Both the position numbers and the translations under genes were made by a program. The notes under the pieces were generated by a model that did not search any database, was not told where the DNA came from, and saw only the letters and a list, made by a program, of their open reading frames with translations. This document shows positions 51,301-64,000 of a DNA stretch of 64,000 nucleotides, in pieces. The stretch is from Cadophora sp. MPI-SDFR-AT-0126. Its lineage: Eukaryota; Ascomycota; Leotiomycetes; Helotiales; Ploettnerulaceae. Numbering within the stretch: the first letter of the stretch is position 1; each line of letters starts with the position of its first letter. The stretch covers positions 930,001 through 994,000 of the forward strand of contig JAGMVK010000012.1 of assembly GCA_020747065.1 (NCBI GenBank), in the 5' to 3' direction.

Positions 51301-51924
51301 ACATCACATCACACATCATCCAACGCTCAAGCACAACCCTCTCCTCTCTTCTGCACTGCACTGCACTCTCCTCTCCTCTTTCGCCCCGGCGCTTCTCATC
51401 CACAAAGTCCACTCAAACTTCGAATCTTTTAATCTCGGCAGCCACATAAAAGCCAAGGTCAGTCCTAAAGAAGAATAGTCAGCGCCGTGGCTGTGGACCC
51501 TGCTTCAGCTCATTGGTCAGATCTTTGATTAACATCTCGCTTGCGTACCTGCATTTGCGCAAGAGCGTTTATTCTCCTTCTCTCCCCAGTTATTTCGAGC
51601 TAGACCGTTCGATTAGCTCACCGGGGGGCTTGCAGCGGGAGAAACGAACTGGTTGGTGTGCGTGCTGGCTCTCTCAAAGTTACGCTCGCTGCTGTCGTCG
51701 ACTTGCTTTCTCTTTTGACTTTCGACGTCCGTCCTTCCTTACCTCCTCAACGACCACCGTTCAATCCCGCCCTCACCACAACCTCCTTCCTCCCTTCCTT
51801 CCTTCGGGACATTTACACTCATTCCCAGGTATCAGCTTCACTCTTTTAGCTCGATCACCGTTCATTCTTTGCAATATCCACGCCCTCTTCACGACCTAAC
51901 CTACCTTGCTTTTGGCCTCCTTGC

Positions 51925-52147
51925 GTAAGTGCACATTTCTCCCTTCTTATTCCATGTCGGACTCAATACACGGCAATTCACTACTCCGACTCATATCAAC
52001 CCTTCACTACTCGACCCTACCCCAACATGCATTGCGAAGTAAACGAGCAAAGAAAGACAAGACACCTCAACAATAGCAATACGCAGAAAGGGGATATCGC
52101 TGGCGACTAGGATAGTATGGCATGGACGATGGCTGACAGGACAATAG
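51925..52147 (+). other. predicted 5'-UTR intron of the LPxY membrane-protein gene
   Basis: Donor ttgc|GTAAGT, branch ggctgacag at ~52131-52139 and acceptor caatag|cc give a 223-nt intron ending 139 bp before the ATG. The branch and donor match the best sites in this window. Confidence 0.45.
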
Positions 52148-52286
52148 CCTCCGTACCTCTTGGTCTAGGATACTTTTGGAGCAATATTCGTTCAACATCA
52201 ATCCCATCAACGATACCCAAGCATTGACGAATTTCTTCACCTTCTACTCCCCACCCATCAAAACCAAAACAAAACAACAAGACACA

Positions 52287-52859
52287 ATGGACTCCATCTC
52301 TAGCATTGTGGCCCGTGGCACCAGCTTCATCCACGCCCGAGATAACAACACCGCCATGTCAGGAACCATGCTCAACCTCCTGATTGCCCTCATGGTCCTA
52401 GTCTTCATCTCCCTCCTCCTCGCAGGTGCCCTCTTCGCCGTCCGCAAGATCCGCCGTTCCCGCGCCATCGCCCGCCAGCAACTCCCCTCCTACAACGAGC
52501 CCAATAGCCGCCCAGTCTCCAACCATCGCCGCCTGACAATCACGGCTGCACCCTATGGCCGCGCCTCCAGCGTTTACGTCTACGACGAGAAGACCTCCAT
52601 GATCGACAGCCCAACTACACCCTCCTCACCCGTCCCCGAGATCCGCATTACCTTCCCCGACGAGCACGACGAGTCAGGCCGCCCGAAGAGCGGACGCGTG
52701 GTCATTGTCCGAGTTGGCGAGAACGGCGTTGGTCTTGAGCCCCTCCAGGACGAGCAACTCCCTGCTTATGAGAAGGAAACTGGTGGTCGTTTCCACTCGA
52801 TCGATATGGAGCGTATTGGAGGTCTGAAGGAGAAGGTCGTCAAGGATCAATACTCATAG
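52287..52859 (+). CDS. single-pass membrane protein with LPxY motifs
   Basis: Unrecognised 190-residue protein without introns in the coding part. After a short N-terminus (MDSISSIVARGTSFIHARDN) there is one strong transmembrane segment (MLNLLIALMVLVFISLLLAG to FAV, residues ~29-53). An Arg/Lys stop-transfer follows (RKIRRSRAIAR), so the C-terminus is probably cytoplasmic. The cytoplasmic part contains LPSYNEP and LPAYEKE. These [L/P]PxY-like motifs are often used by fungal membrane proteins to recruit a Rsp5-type HECT ubiquitin ligase. It also carries Ser/Pro-rich phosphorylation-like stretches (TTPSSPVPEIRIT). Start ATG 52287 is chosen for its A-rich context (gacacaATGG); an upstream in-frame non-ATG opening is ignored. 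A role as a ubiquitin-ligase adaptor is inference. Confidence 0.75.
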   Translation: MDSISSIVARGTSFIHARDNNTAMSGTMLNLLIALMVLVFISLLLAGALFAVRKIRRSRAIARQQLPSYNEPNSRPVSNHRRLTITAAPYGRASSVYVYDEKTSMIDSPTTPSSPVPEIRITFPDEHDESGRPKSGRVVIVRVGENGVGLEPLQDEQLPAYEKETGGRFHSIDMERIGGLKEKVVKDQYS

Positions 52860-54726
52860 TCGCAACACTATATTTCAACTTCTCAGCTACCTCGGAGACC
52901 TGTTAATTTGCTCTCGAGAGCTGGCTTTTGCACATACCGTTCACCAACATGAGCTGTACATGACATGACACCTACGATCTGGATTTCTTGGCTTGGCTTT
53001 TCTCTCTTCTCAAGACAACACCGGCACGGCATTTGCACATTCTGTTCTCTTTTACTGTCTGACTAGCGCATTTGATTCATTCATCATTACATCATTCACG
53101 GAGTTCAATTTTGGGACGAAGGGAGGGAAGCAGGCAATGATCGATAGACATACGGTGCCTTACTCATCTACCTTTGAGTGAGTAGGGTGCTGTGCTGTTC
53201 ACAGAGCACTCATTGCACTGAGCTGGGAACGGAACTGAGAACATTATGAAGGAAGCCAATCAATCAACCACTGGGTTTGATTCCAATACCGACAGAGAGA
53301 CAATCAGACAAGACAGACTACCTGTAATTAATGTATTCTACGTAATTTCCAAGCAAGAGAAATGCTTTGTGCATAGACACACTAACTGATCTATTTGTTC
53401 TTGACCATGATTTGAGACGTGACGTGACATGGTATTGACACGAATTCCCTCAACGAAGTAACATGGTATTACATAAACAAATGAAAACAAATAACTAAAA
53501 ATACCAATTGAACGGATTGACTAACCAAAATCTGTCCATATGTTTCCAGCTCCAGCGTAGACGAGCAAACATGATCCAAAAACCATAAATGAAGCTTGCT
53601 TCATACCGTAATAGTAATAGACGAATCTGCTCCAATGCGAGGCGAAGGAACTCCCTCCATACTCAACAGGAATCTCAACGAACGAAGCCTAGAGTTACCA
53701 TATCCCGGTATCCCAACTATCCCAACCATCCTCAAGACGCTAGGGTTCCGATCCGAACATGAATTCCACTCACAATGCGTAGTGTTCAGAAAAAGAGTTT
53801 CTTCCTCTTGAGAAGAATGGGGAGATCGCCAACTATACCCTTATCCTGTATCCACCACGTTGTCTCAAGTACCTTGTTTGAAGCGAATCGAGACGATGGG
53901 AGACGGAGAGAAAGAGAGAGAAAGTCTCTCTGTGTATATATTCAGGGATAGGATATTATTTTTCAGGGATATCTGAGGGATATGGAAGAGAAAGGGAGAG
54001 ATATGAAAGCCGAGCTCACAACCGATTTATCTCAGCAAAAAGGACGAGATGGTGGCATGAAAAGAAAAATTTGGTGCTCCCTGAGCTTTCGTCTACCATG
54101 GATACGAACTCCTGTAAACCGGTCAATGTTTGTCTTTCATTGAGACACCATGAGAACACGATCTTCACCCAACTTGGTACAGAGGCACCATCCACCGCTC
54201 ACTACTTAGATCTTCACAAATGAAAGATAGTAAATCTCACAGGCTGGGCATGAAGGGTTATGATCGAGATGTCTCGTATTGGTCTATCATACTAGCAGCT
54301 ACCTTGCTACAACGCAGCCATAATTGGCAATCTATGATTCGAGTAAAGCAAGCCAGCCCATCCATTGAAGAGATAGCAGCCTCCACTCATAATGTGCTAA
54401 TACCTAGACCACAAAAGCCCGCATTTTTAGGTTGAGGAAAAAAGGAGATAGAAGATTACAAGAGCGCAAAAGAAGCATGCATGAATGTAGTAGAAAGGAC
54501 GCGCAAATCAAGGCAATCTAACCTCTCTCCTGAAGCCCCCCTGATTCCAAATAACGCCTGAACGACCTATGAAATGCAGTCGTCAACTTCCGAGGTGACG
54601 AATATCCGATGATTTGGGAATCTATGTTGCGTTTGACGACGATGGATCAGATCACTCGAGCGTGATGCGGCTCTTACCAACGTCTGCTTCCACCGAGGGG
54701 CGCAGAGTTAGAAGAGGTGAAACCTC
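52860..54726. other. convergent intergenic region, 1.9 kb
   Basis: Holds the 3' UTRs of the membrane-protein gene and of DBP2. 53450-53530 is A-rich; gagaaagagagagaaagtct at ~53908 is a purine repeat. Short ORFs at 53596-53811, 54220-54435 and 54614-54928 show no domain; the last is antisense to the final DBP2 exons. Confidence 0.5.
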
Positions 54727-57218
<2,492 letters not shown>

Positions 57219-58075
57219 TATGTGCTACTTGAAAGAGTAGACTGTGGCAAAAGACCTTGAAATTGCGACCGCGAGACGATCAGGCTGCTTTCCTACTTGA
57301 AAAGAGTGTGAAAAGCTGAGTGAAGTCGTGATTGTATAATCGCGACTATGATTCTGATGTCGGAGTTCTCAGGTTGATGCGAGAACTTGTTGCAGATGAA
57401 GTGGTGATGAAAAAGCGAAGTCGAAAGGAAAGAATTAGGGAGGAAGATTTTTGTTGCACTACTGTACTTGCCTGTTTTTTTGTCCGACGATCTAGCCGGA
57501 TAGAGCTAGCGCTGATAAACGACCTCAGGTTTGCCTCCAGTCTAGGAAGGGAAGCCACCAACGAGTCAGGACAACAGGAGGCAATCACTTCAAATTCTAG
57601 GTGCTTTGGGATGATTCGAGAAGAAACGATGATGTACTGTGTGCAAAATTCTGTACATGTCAATAAAAACAGCCAGATATTTGTCCGAAAACAAATCAAA
57701 GTTCCCAAGAATGCTGGGCTTCATCAATGACAAAGAGCCTTGGGATAGGAGTTTCATCGTTTCGTCGTTTCATCGCAAGCCAAGGTTAAGGGTAATGGAG
57801 CCGAATTTTTCCAATGCTAGTTCCGATAATGAGATTTGATCTCAAGCTTTACCTACTTTGAATTTTTACATCCGGATGATCTTTTCGTCAGGTCAGCTTC
57901 CGAAACAAGCTCGCTAGAATAGCTTCTTCGGACAGTCGAACCGATATCTTTGCAATGTGGATAGCCGATGGTACATAACATGTAGTATTAATGGTATTGT
58001 CTTCGGGTCATTTTTTTTCTAAACCTAGGCATGCGCTTCTACAACCAGAAAGTGCCTCCTCACCTCTGGTCATGA
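57219..58075. other. DBP2 promoter and THI20 3' UTR
   Basis: 857 bp between two minus-strand genes. Contains the DBP2 leader next to 57219 and the 3' end of THI20 near 58076. Opposing ORFs (57332-57730 +, 57346-57708 -) have no domain. Confidence 0.5.
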
Positions 58076-60130
58076 TCATATTTTCCCATGCCCAGCTCCC
58101 ATATCCCAGAAGCCAGTTTCCATCTAATGAACGTGAGCCTCAATGTTCAGATTTCACCAGACAGAAGTCTCTCACCTTGGTTGCATGTATGAGTATTTTG
58201 ACGAGCTCTTCAATGCGTTGCGGTGACTGCAGAACAGCATTTCTCTCAAGCAATGCTTTATATTTGGTCAGCATCAGCACAGCAACGAACCTAGGAAAAC
58301 TCACCAGACCCAACATTCACTGCCTCCACATAATCATCTGCAACATAATTTTCAATCCATTTCCAGTAGATGTTTCCATCCTGTTTAGTCTTTGGGTCGG
58401 CGTGGAGACGTTTGGCAATTTCTCCATAGCCTATCAAGCACGGTGCCAGAGCTACCTGAAGAGCGAACCAGTCCTGGGATTGTCCAATATCAAGGACGTA
58501 TCTAGTGTAGGCGGTGCAAGCTAGAATCTGTCAGCTGTCATCATCGTAGTGAGGATAGAAATATACCCTGGCTTTCCATGGTGGCTTCAATCTCCTCTTT
58601 GGTTACTCCAAATTCTTGGCAGTAGCTTATGTGCAGTCCCATCTCATGATGAATATGTCCAACGATCTTAGCAGCCTTTGAAAGGTAAGTGTTAGCGTCT
58701 CAAAGTCAGCTGGTCACTTACTGCTGCAATGTCTGCGATCGTTCTTGCCTTGTAGGCTGCCAAAGAGTTCGCACGGGCAAATTGGATCTGGAAATTGTCA
58801 GATGTGATCCCAATGTAGGTGGCATGACTGACCAAGAACAAATAGTCCTGTATTAGATAATATTTGAACGACTCAACCGGCAGTGTACCATCTGCAAGTC
58901 CAGCTACGAAGGCATGCTCAGTGTGCTCTTTCCAAGCAGGCTGAACGTCTTCTCGTTCAAGCACGTATTCGACAAACCGACCGCTGCATCCCGATTTTAG
59001 CTAGGTCTCATTTGGGGATGAATCACCTACGGGGGAAAGGGCAGCGTGTATGTCGAATGAAAATGGTTGATTGGACCATTACCCTGTCCGAGATCTGTGG
59101 CCGTCTTGATGCCGGCCTCAACGTACCTACAAGCCCTCTTGACAGCTTGCACCATAGTGAGGCCATTCGCGAGATTCGATGCGATAGCGGCTACTAGAGT
59201 TAGAGTGTTCCTCTAGTTTTGAGCCCCTTTGAACTTACAAGCTAATGAGCAACCTGTACCATGAGTGTTTTTCGATGGCTGGTAGGGAGTTTCAATTTTG
59301 GTCACTGTCCCGTCACCATAGAGAACGTCCACCATAAGCTCTTTTTCTGCAGCGGTTTCTGCTACCGTACCGTCTTTCTTGAAGGGCAGATGACCTCCTT
59401 TCACTAGCACATACTTCGGCCCTAAAGATTGCACAGCTTTTGCAATATCTATCAGATCTTTCACATTTTTGGCATCAGCAGCTGGTTTTCCACTCTCCGA
59501 GAGAAGGAGCATTGCCTCTGGGACATTCGGCGTAATGATCGTTGAAATTGGCAAGAGTTGTTCTCGGAGATCCCGGACTGCCTGTGCAGGCAATAACTGA
59601 TGCCCGCTCGTCGAAACCATCACCTGCACTTGTCAGAATGGCGATATTGCAGTAACCTTCCGACGTGGATATCTCGTACAGGATCGATGACGGTGTTTGT
59701 CACATGGTGTGCTCGGAGAGCATCCGCAACAACTTTGATCGTCTCCGCTGAGGCAAGCATGCCTTCCAATGTCAGAAGATTTCAGATAGAAACTTTCTTG
59801 ATTAAGAAAATTGAAGATCCAGGAGTCATACCAGTTTTCACAACATCCACGCCAACATCGCTGATGCAGGCATCAATCAATTTCCGAACAAAATCCGGCG
59901 GCGTGTAGTGTATATCAACCACACCAAGGGTATTCTGGGCAGTGAGGGCCGTGGTTGCAGTCATTCCATAGCATCCATGAGCTGCAATCACTTTCTGATC
60001 TGCTTCCAGGCCACTGTAGATCACGCCATCTCGTCAGTGAGGTAATCATCTTCGTGTGTGGCTTTCGGGAGACTCACGCTCCACCAGAACTATCTGAACC
60101 AGCTATAACAAGAACCCGTCCTTTGGCCAT
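58076..60130 (-). CDS. THI20: bifunctional HMP/HMP-P kinase + TenA thiaminase-like (THI20 type)
   Basis: Phosphorylates hydroxymethylpyrimidine and its phosphate for thiamine synthesis; the fused TenA domain salvages or hydrolyses thiamine pyrimidines. Exons, 5' to 3': 60078-60130, 59832-60013, 59680-59762, 59239-59623, 59031-59190, 58833-58983, 58722-58787, 58567-58675, 58305-58520, 58176-58255 and 58076-58123 (510 aa; yeast THI20 is 551). ThiD part: VLVIAGSDSSGGAGLEADQK, DVVKTGMLASAETIK, IDPVMVSTSGH, ITPNVPEA, YVLVKGGH and NTHGTGCSLASAIA (the junction uses the second of two tandem TAG acceptors, 59191-59196). TenA part: FKYYLIQDYLFLIQFARANS, ISYCQEFGV with the likely catalytic Cys, and LAPCLIGYGEIA. 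The last exon (METGFWDMGAGHGKI) replaces a non-conserved unspliced end. No TPP riboswitch signature was seen in or near the gene. Confidence 0.94.
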
Positions 60131-62926
60131 AATTTGGAATGTGTAAGAAAAAATTGGCTGTATTGATAGTCTTGGGTCTTGTCGTTGGAAAATAGAGCCC
60201 TGATTATGTCAGCACAACCAGTGTCCCTCAACACGACTCCGGTTCATTCAACGCCATCTTCTAAGCCACTTAATAAATAACACCTACCATCTCTCGGAGA
60301 TGGACATTGGTTACAAATAGATTCGGTGAATTTTCTTGAATTGCTTGCCTTTCTCCAACAGCTTGACCTATCAAACCCTAACATTGCTCCGATGCACGTC
60401 TCTTGTGGTGACCCACCATTAGCGAACAACACTTCCCACTAAAATCTGGCTTCGAATACTGGATGGCTTCGACCAGAATGACCTATCTGCGATGTAACTT
60501 GTATAACAGAGACTATACATCCTCTTGAAACCTCTCTTGTACTCAATGTACTGCTGTGTCCCTGGTATCAAGGATGACTTCAATTGGGAATCTTTCAACG
60601 GTCTCGTTTACATGATCTCGCTGGATCTCGTCGCCTTCGTGGACCCCTTGATCAAGGTTTAAAACAGCCCCGAACCCGCGCAAATTTACTTCTTTGTTCT
60701 GTTATCAATCGGGCTCAGGTTGCCTTCTTTGTAAAGAGTCTCCAATTCATGGAACAGTTGACCTCCTCTGGAGGCCTCCGTGATTGTCTTTGCTTCTGGG
60801 CCCAAAGACTCTTTCCCTCGTGAGTGGCTTCAAGGGAGGAGAAACTGCGGCTAGTTTGTCCTGGATCGAAAATCTCGACCTCTTCCTTCGGCATAAGTGG
60901 AGAAGTGGCTTCAGAGAAGGGCGATGCGATGTTGTGCTGGCTTTGTTGCTATTCCCGCTTTCTTAAATCAGATTTTTGAAGTTTAGGCTACGTTCTTATT
61001 CCGAACAATCTCCTATGATTGGAGCTCTGATCCATCATGTTCTCACATAGGAATTCAGGCCGATACTCTCCAACTCTAGAGCTCTCAGACCGTTCTTCTA
61101 TCAGTCGATTATGAGAACGATTCCCCTCACTTGTTTCCCGTCCAGATGGCGTTCATACAGGCCGTTCATTGTGAAAAGTGCCTCTATTTTAGCTTCCTCA
61201 CGTAGAGATGCTTTCCCTGGATTAGACGAAATCAGTATCCATGCCACTGAAAACTCAGACAACCTGTTTAAATCTGACAAACAATGCTTCTTCGAGCGGG
61301 CAAAATTGATAAAGAATTGTTGCAGAGATTATTGTTTCACATCAAAACTTAAAACACTTGGACTCGAAGTCCTATTCAATATGGACCAAGATATGATGGG
61401 CGGGAACTGCGTGATACTTGGTCAACCATTTTCTGCAAGATTTTCTAGGCTCTGCTTCGAAGCAAGTGTGCTCTACATTAGACCGACAGGTTGTTGGGTC
61501 CGGCACTCGCGAAGATTACTACAATACCGTTGACCTACAAGAAAACGATCGCACTGATGGCATAGTTGGTCCTATGAAATCCTGTCGAAAATTTAAGTAT
61601 GCGGCCATCCTGCGCTCATGGCATTTATTATCGTTAATATACAAACAGATACTTCGAAATGCCTGTCCACGTGCTTATACGCCCAGACCACATTCGTGGC
61701 TTGAAAAACACTCACCGGCCTGGAGTTGTTTCCGAAGCCTTATCGAGATGAAAGACATAACGAGAACTTGGAGCGCTGGACATGAGCCCATCTTGACAGT
61801 AATCTGGCTGCCTTGACTGACGACGAAATGGCGGACCGTCCTTCGCGATGGTTTGCATATGTTGAGTGAAGTGTAGTTAGAAGTTTGTAACAATGAAGAT
61901 TGAAAAGATCGCGTATGTATTGCCTCAAAGTAGACAAACATGAACTACGTGCCAAGTCATGATGCATTTACGAGCAGCTCCATCAGCAGTTTGTGCAGCA
62001 CGATCGAACTGGGGTGAGAAGCGCATCATTACTAGCACGATTTACACTACACAAACTTGGACGAGAGGTTATCATCTCACTCTCCATCTTTCAAAAGAAC
62101 GAATATTTTCAAAATTTCCTGATAGCTCGACAGTTCCGCTCCTCGCAAATCCTTCAGAGTACAAACCGATCGCCCAACCTCAGCAGTCAGAAGTCACCAA
62201 GCCATATCCGTTCTCTCATCGCCAACACATAACTCATCATGGAAAATGTTACTCTTGGCCTTATAATCGAATTCGCACTCCTCCTCGTCATCCTCGCCAT
62301 ACCTGTGATATTTTGGTGGGGCTGTGGGCTGGAGCGGTTGAATTGACGAAGTCAAGGGCAGAAGATTGGACATCTAGCAAGCTTTTTGCATGTGTCGGGC
62401 CTGTTGATCGGGTTAAATGGGAAGGTGGGTTTCGACTTCTCAAGGGCCCTTTGAGGGGAAAAGAAGCCACCCTGGAGGTAGTGTCAAGAACTGAATCGTT
62501 CAAAGGGTATTTGACTCCAAGTGGTGGTGATGATTGATGATGAGAAATGCTAGGCTGCGGTATTATCCGGATTGGCGTCTTGGGTGTACCGGTGCGTGAT
62601 AGATTGCATGTTGCGAGGAAAGTCAAAGACTGTAAAGAGTAGCCGGGACTTCTGGCTCCTTTCATTACCAAATCAGAATCCATTGCCTCTCGCAGGAAGC
62701 ATATCAAAAGGCGCAAACAGCCTCAAATCCTCATTCATGTGACCGTAGGTATAGATACGTCGAGTAGTGACAAGCTTGTTCATCAAAGCTGCCACAGCCG
62801 TGTTCATGTGTGCGTCATTCCTCTCTCCAAACAAGGCCGGTAACCTCTCAAATTGGGGTATAAGTTCTCATGGGCACCGAGAAGTAAGTCCTCCTACTCT
62901 TTGCTTGGTCTGAAGTAGCCTCCTCT
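60131..62926. other. 2.8-kb intergenic region with a possible micropeptide
   Basis: Between the THI20 promoter and the SNF8 3' end. A 140-codon plus-strand ORF at 61111-61533 (start MRTIPLTCFPSRWRSYRPF, eight Cys) has no domain and no upstream evidence. An overlapping ORF at 61418-61816 is equally unsupported. The stretch 62090-62238 resembles a fungal 5' leader and precedes the small ORF at 62239. A frame-shifted ORF over the same place (61959-62537) also ends in protein-like sequence. Confidence 0.4.
62239..62346 (+). CDS. putative 35-residue membrane micropeptide
   Basis: Unrecognised. MENVTLGLIIEFALLLVILA is followed by IPVIFWWGCGLERLN: one transmembrane helix with a short polar end. Start context ctcatcATGG is good, and the preceding ~150 bp is C/A-rich like other leaders here. 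It would be missed by a 60-codon cutoff. No homologue is known to me, so this is a candidate only. Confidence 0.3.
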   Translation: MENVTLGLIIEFALLLVILAIPVIFWWGCGLERLN

Positions 62927-63754
62927 TCAACCTGTATCTCCACCATCCACCTCGAGCATGAATCCAGGGCTCCAATACTCCCACTCCTCACACTGTTGAT
63001 CCACCCATAGCATGCCCTCTGAAACCAAATCATCGATGGCGGTCTTCGCTCTTGCTCTCGGCCAGCGCAAGTTCAACATTAGCATCGACACACTAACATA
63101 ACCTAATAATTGGGCTGCTTCAAGAACAGCACTTTGATCCGTATTGAGTTCCTTTGGTACAGAACGTATGTAGATTTTGTGGCCCACTTTGATTGTAGAA
63201 TAGGATGATCCAAGAGGCTTGAGGGTGTCAACAGCGCGGAGGACATCATCACTAGAATCTGTCAATTTCACACAGCAGACGCGTTCTGAGAGCACTTACT
63301 CTGTAATCTCCGTACTGCCCTCAACCCTCGTTCTCATGATCCGATCCCTTACCTCCTTTACTCCGATAAGCCCGCCATTCTCTTCTCTTGTAGCCCCACA
63401 AACCTCCACGACTCTTACAGCCAGCTCGAAATAGAAGTCATTTACACTTCCACCGAGGAGTTGTGACCAGAAACTCCCACCCCCATCTTTACCTCCAGCT
63501 CCGCTACTGCTTGCTAGTGGATCTACCCCGATCGCAGCACACATACGCGCAAATTCTGCACGAAAGCTGGGGTTTGACCGAATGTCCTTTGCATGAGTCT
63601 GGGCGAACTGTTGGAGGAGGGAGCGGAATACTGCGAGTTGAGTCGCCAGAGAGGTCGAATGGGAGCTCCGGAGGTTATTTCCATGGGAGGCATATTGGGC
63701 AGATGTTATTCGAGAGCGGTCAAAGGCCGCGAGGCCAACTCCTTTGCGGGACAT
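62927..63754 (-). CDS. SNF8: ESCRT-II subunit SNF8/VPS22 (EAP30)
   Basis: Endosomal sorting: with VPS25 and VPS36 it forms ESCRT-II, which feeds ubiquitinated cargo into multivesicular bodies. Exons are 63300-63754 and 62927-63251 (259 aa; human SNF8 is 258). Starts MSRKGVGLAAFDRSR; the coiled N-terminal helix SLATQLAVFRSLLQQFAQTH precedes winged-helix domains (VNDFYFELAVRVVEVCGATR; GLIGVKEVRDRIMRTR). The second winged helix ends MLWVDQQCEEWEYWSPGFML. The intron (63252-63299, GTAAGT..CTAG) must use the TAG next to tgatgat. The nearer upstream CAG would create a stop. Start shares a 177-bp promoter with RPS16 on the other strand. Confidence 0.94.
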
Positions 63755-63931
63755 TATGACGGTTCAAAGTCGTGGGGTGAAGTTGGACAATCCCATCAGA
63801 TAAGCCGCGATAGGACACTAGGTCATTTTGGGCTTAGACACAACTCGCTTAGCCTTCCGCACCGAATTGCAATTTTGGAATTTGAAGAAAGATCAACGAC
63901 GACCAACGACTTTCTCGACAAACACGCAAAC
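63755..63931. promoter_or_regulatory. divergent promoter SNF8 / RPS16
   Basis: Only 177 bp separate the two start codons, so both core promoters and leaders lie here. The RPS16-side leader ends with tttctcgacaaacacgcaaac, giving a cacgcaaacATGG start. No specific factor site is claimed. Confidence 0.7.
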
Positions 63932-64000
63932 ATGGCCACCTCTCAGAGCGTTCAATGCTTCGGCAAGAAGAAGACAGGTAGGCTCAAAGTGATAATCTGC
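63932..64000 (+). CDS. RPS16: 40S ribosomal protein S16, first exon (3' part outside window)
   Basis: Exon 1 is 63932-63977, encoding MATSQSVQCFGKKKT plus one base of an Ala codon, the typical start of uS9/RPS16. The donor is ag|GTAGGC (63978). The rest of the gene continues past the window. An intron right after the first ~15 codons is usual for fungal ribosomal protein genes. Function: small ribosomal subunit, decoding-side uS9. Confidence 0.93.
   Translation, partial: MATSQSVQCFGKKKTGRLKVIIC

Larger units (their letters stand above)
45099..52286. other. 7-kb gene-poor region between divergent genes
   Basis: Bounded by the minus-strand PUF start and the plus-strand membrane-protein gene, so it should contain both promoters and long leaders. 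ORFs such as 47390-47926 (178 codons), 49336-49725 and 48208-48474 have no domains. Low-complexity content: TCTGG and CTGT runs near 46003-46050, a GAGAT run at ~47010-47036, CTGCT/CTCTC at ~47325-47360, CAAA runs at ~50425-50450 and CACAT units at ~51288-51313. No tRNA or rRNA was recognised. Confidence 0.45.

Noticed and set aside
61111..61533. 140-codon Cys-containing ORF
   Set aside because: No signal peptide, domain or leader evidence; kept as a note, not a gene call.

Overview
The window looks like nuclear DNA of a filamentous ascomycete (Pezizomycotina). Genes carry short introns of about 48-120 nt with GTRNGT donors, CTRAC/CTRAT branch sites and YAG acceptors. Leaders are pyrimidine-rich. 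The gene set includes fungal-specific families: a CON7-type C2H2 factor, a HET-domain protein and a STE11 MAPKKK. The overall look would suit Leotiomycetes, but class cannot be fixed from the sequence alone.

Layout. 1-2586: 3' part of a STE11-type MAPKKK. 3554-4308: gamma-glutamylcyclotransferase-like protein. 6623-8085: translation release factor eRF1. 9017-10129: prephenate dehydratase. 10342-11679: mitochondrial hot-dog dehydratase (HTD2-like). 13791-17451: large PH + leucine-rich-repeat protein resembling CARMIL. 17452-31228: gene-poor stretch of nearly 14 kb with two small membrane-peptide ORFs (19.1-19.9 kb) and a cluster of perfect palindromes (23.07-23.18 kb); it ends in the long CT-rich leader of CON7 (31229-33150). 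35714-37809: HET-domain gene bordered by AT-rich DNA. 40243-40939: charged, His-rich allergen/stress-like protein. 42050-45098 (-): Puf3-type Pumilio protein. 45099-52286: gene-poor. 52287-52859: single-pass membrane protein with two LPxY motifs. 54727-57218 (-): DEAD-box helicase DBP2. 58076-60130 (-): THI20-type ThiD-TenA bifunctional enzyme with ten introns. 62927-63754 (-): ESCRT-II subunit SNF8/VPS22. 63932-end (+): first exon of ribosomal protein S16, facing SNF8 across a 177-bp promoter.

These are mostly unlinked housekeeping genes. RNA-fate regulation recurs: eRF1, DBP2, a PUF protein and RPS16. Two of them show structures that suggest self-regulation. eRF1 has a UGA-C stop, a 58-codon in-frame extension and a 3'-UTR intron placed so that normal termination is more than 50 nt from the junction, while readthrough termination is only 22 nt from it. 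DBP2 keeps a 444-nt intron between helicase motifs V and VI, where most of its other introns are about 50-60 nt. The eRF1 arrangement is the most interesting signal in the window.

Gene models are built by hand from reading frame, splice consensus and remembered family conservation. No alignment or expression data were used.
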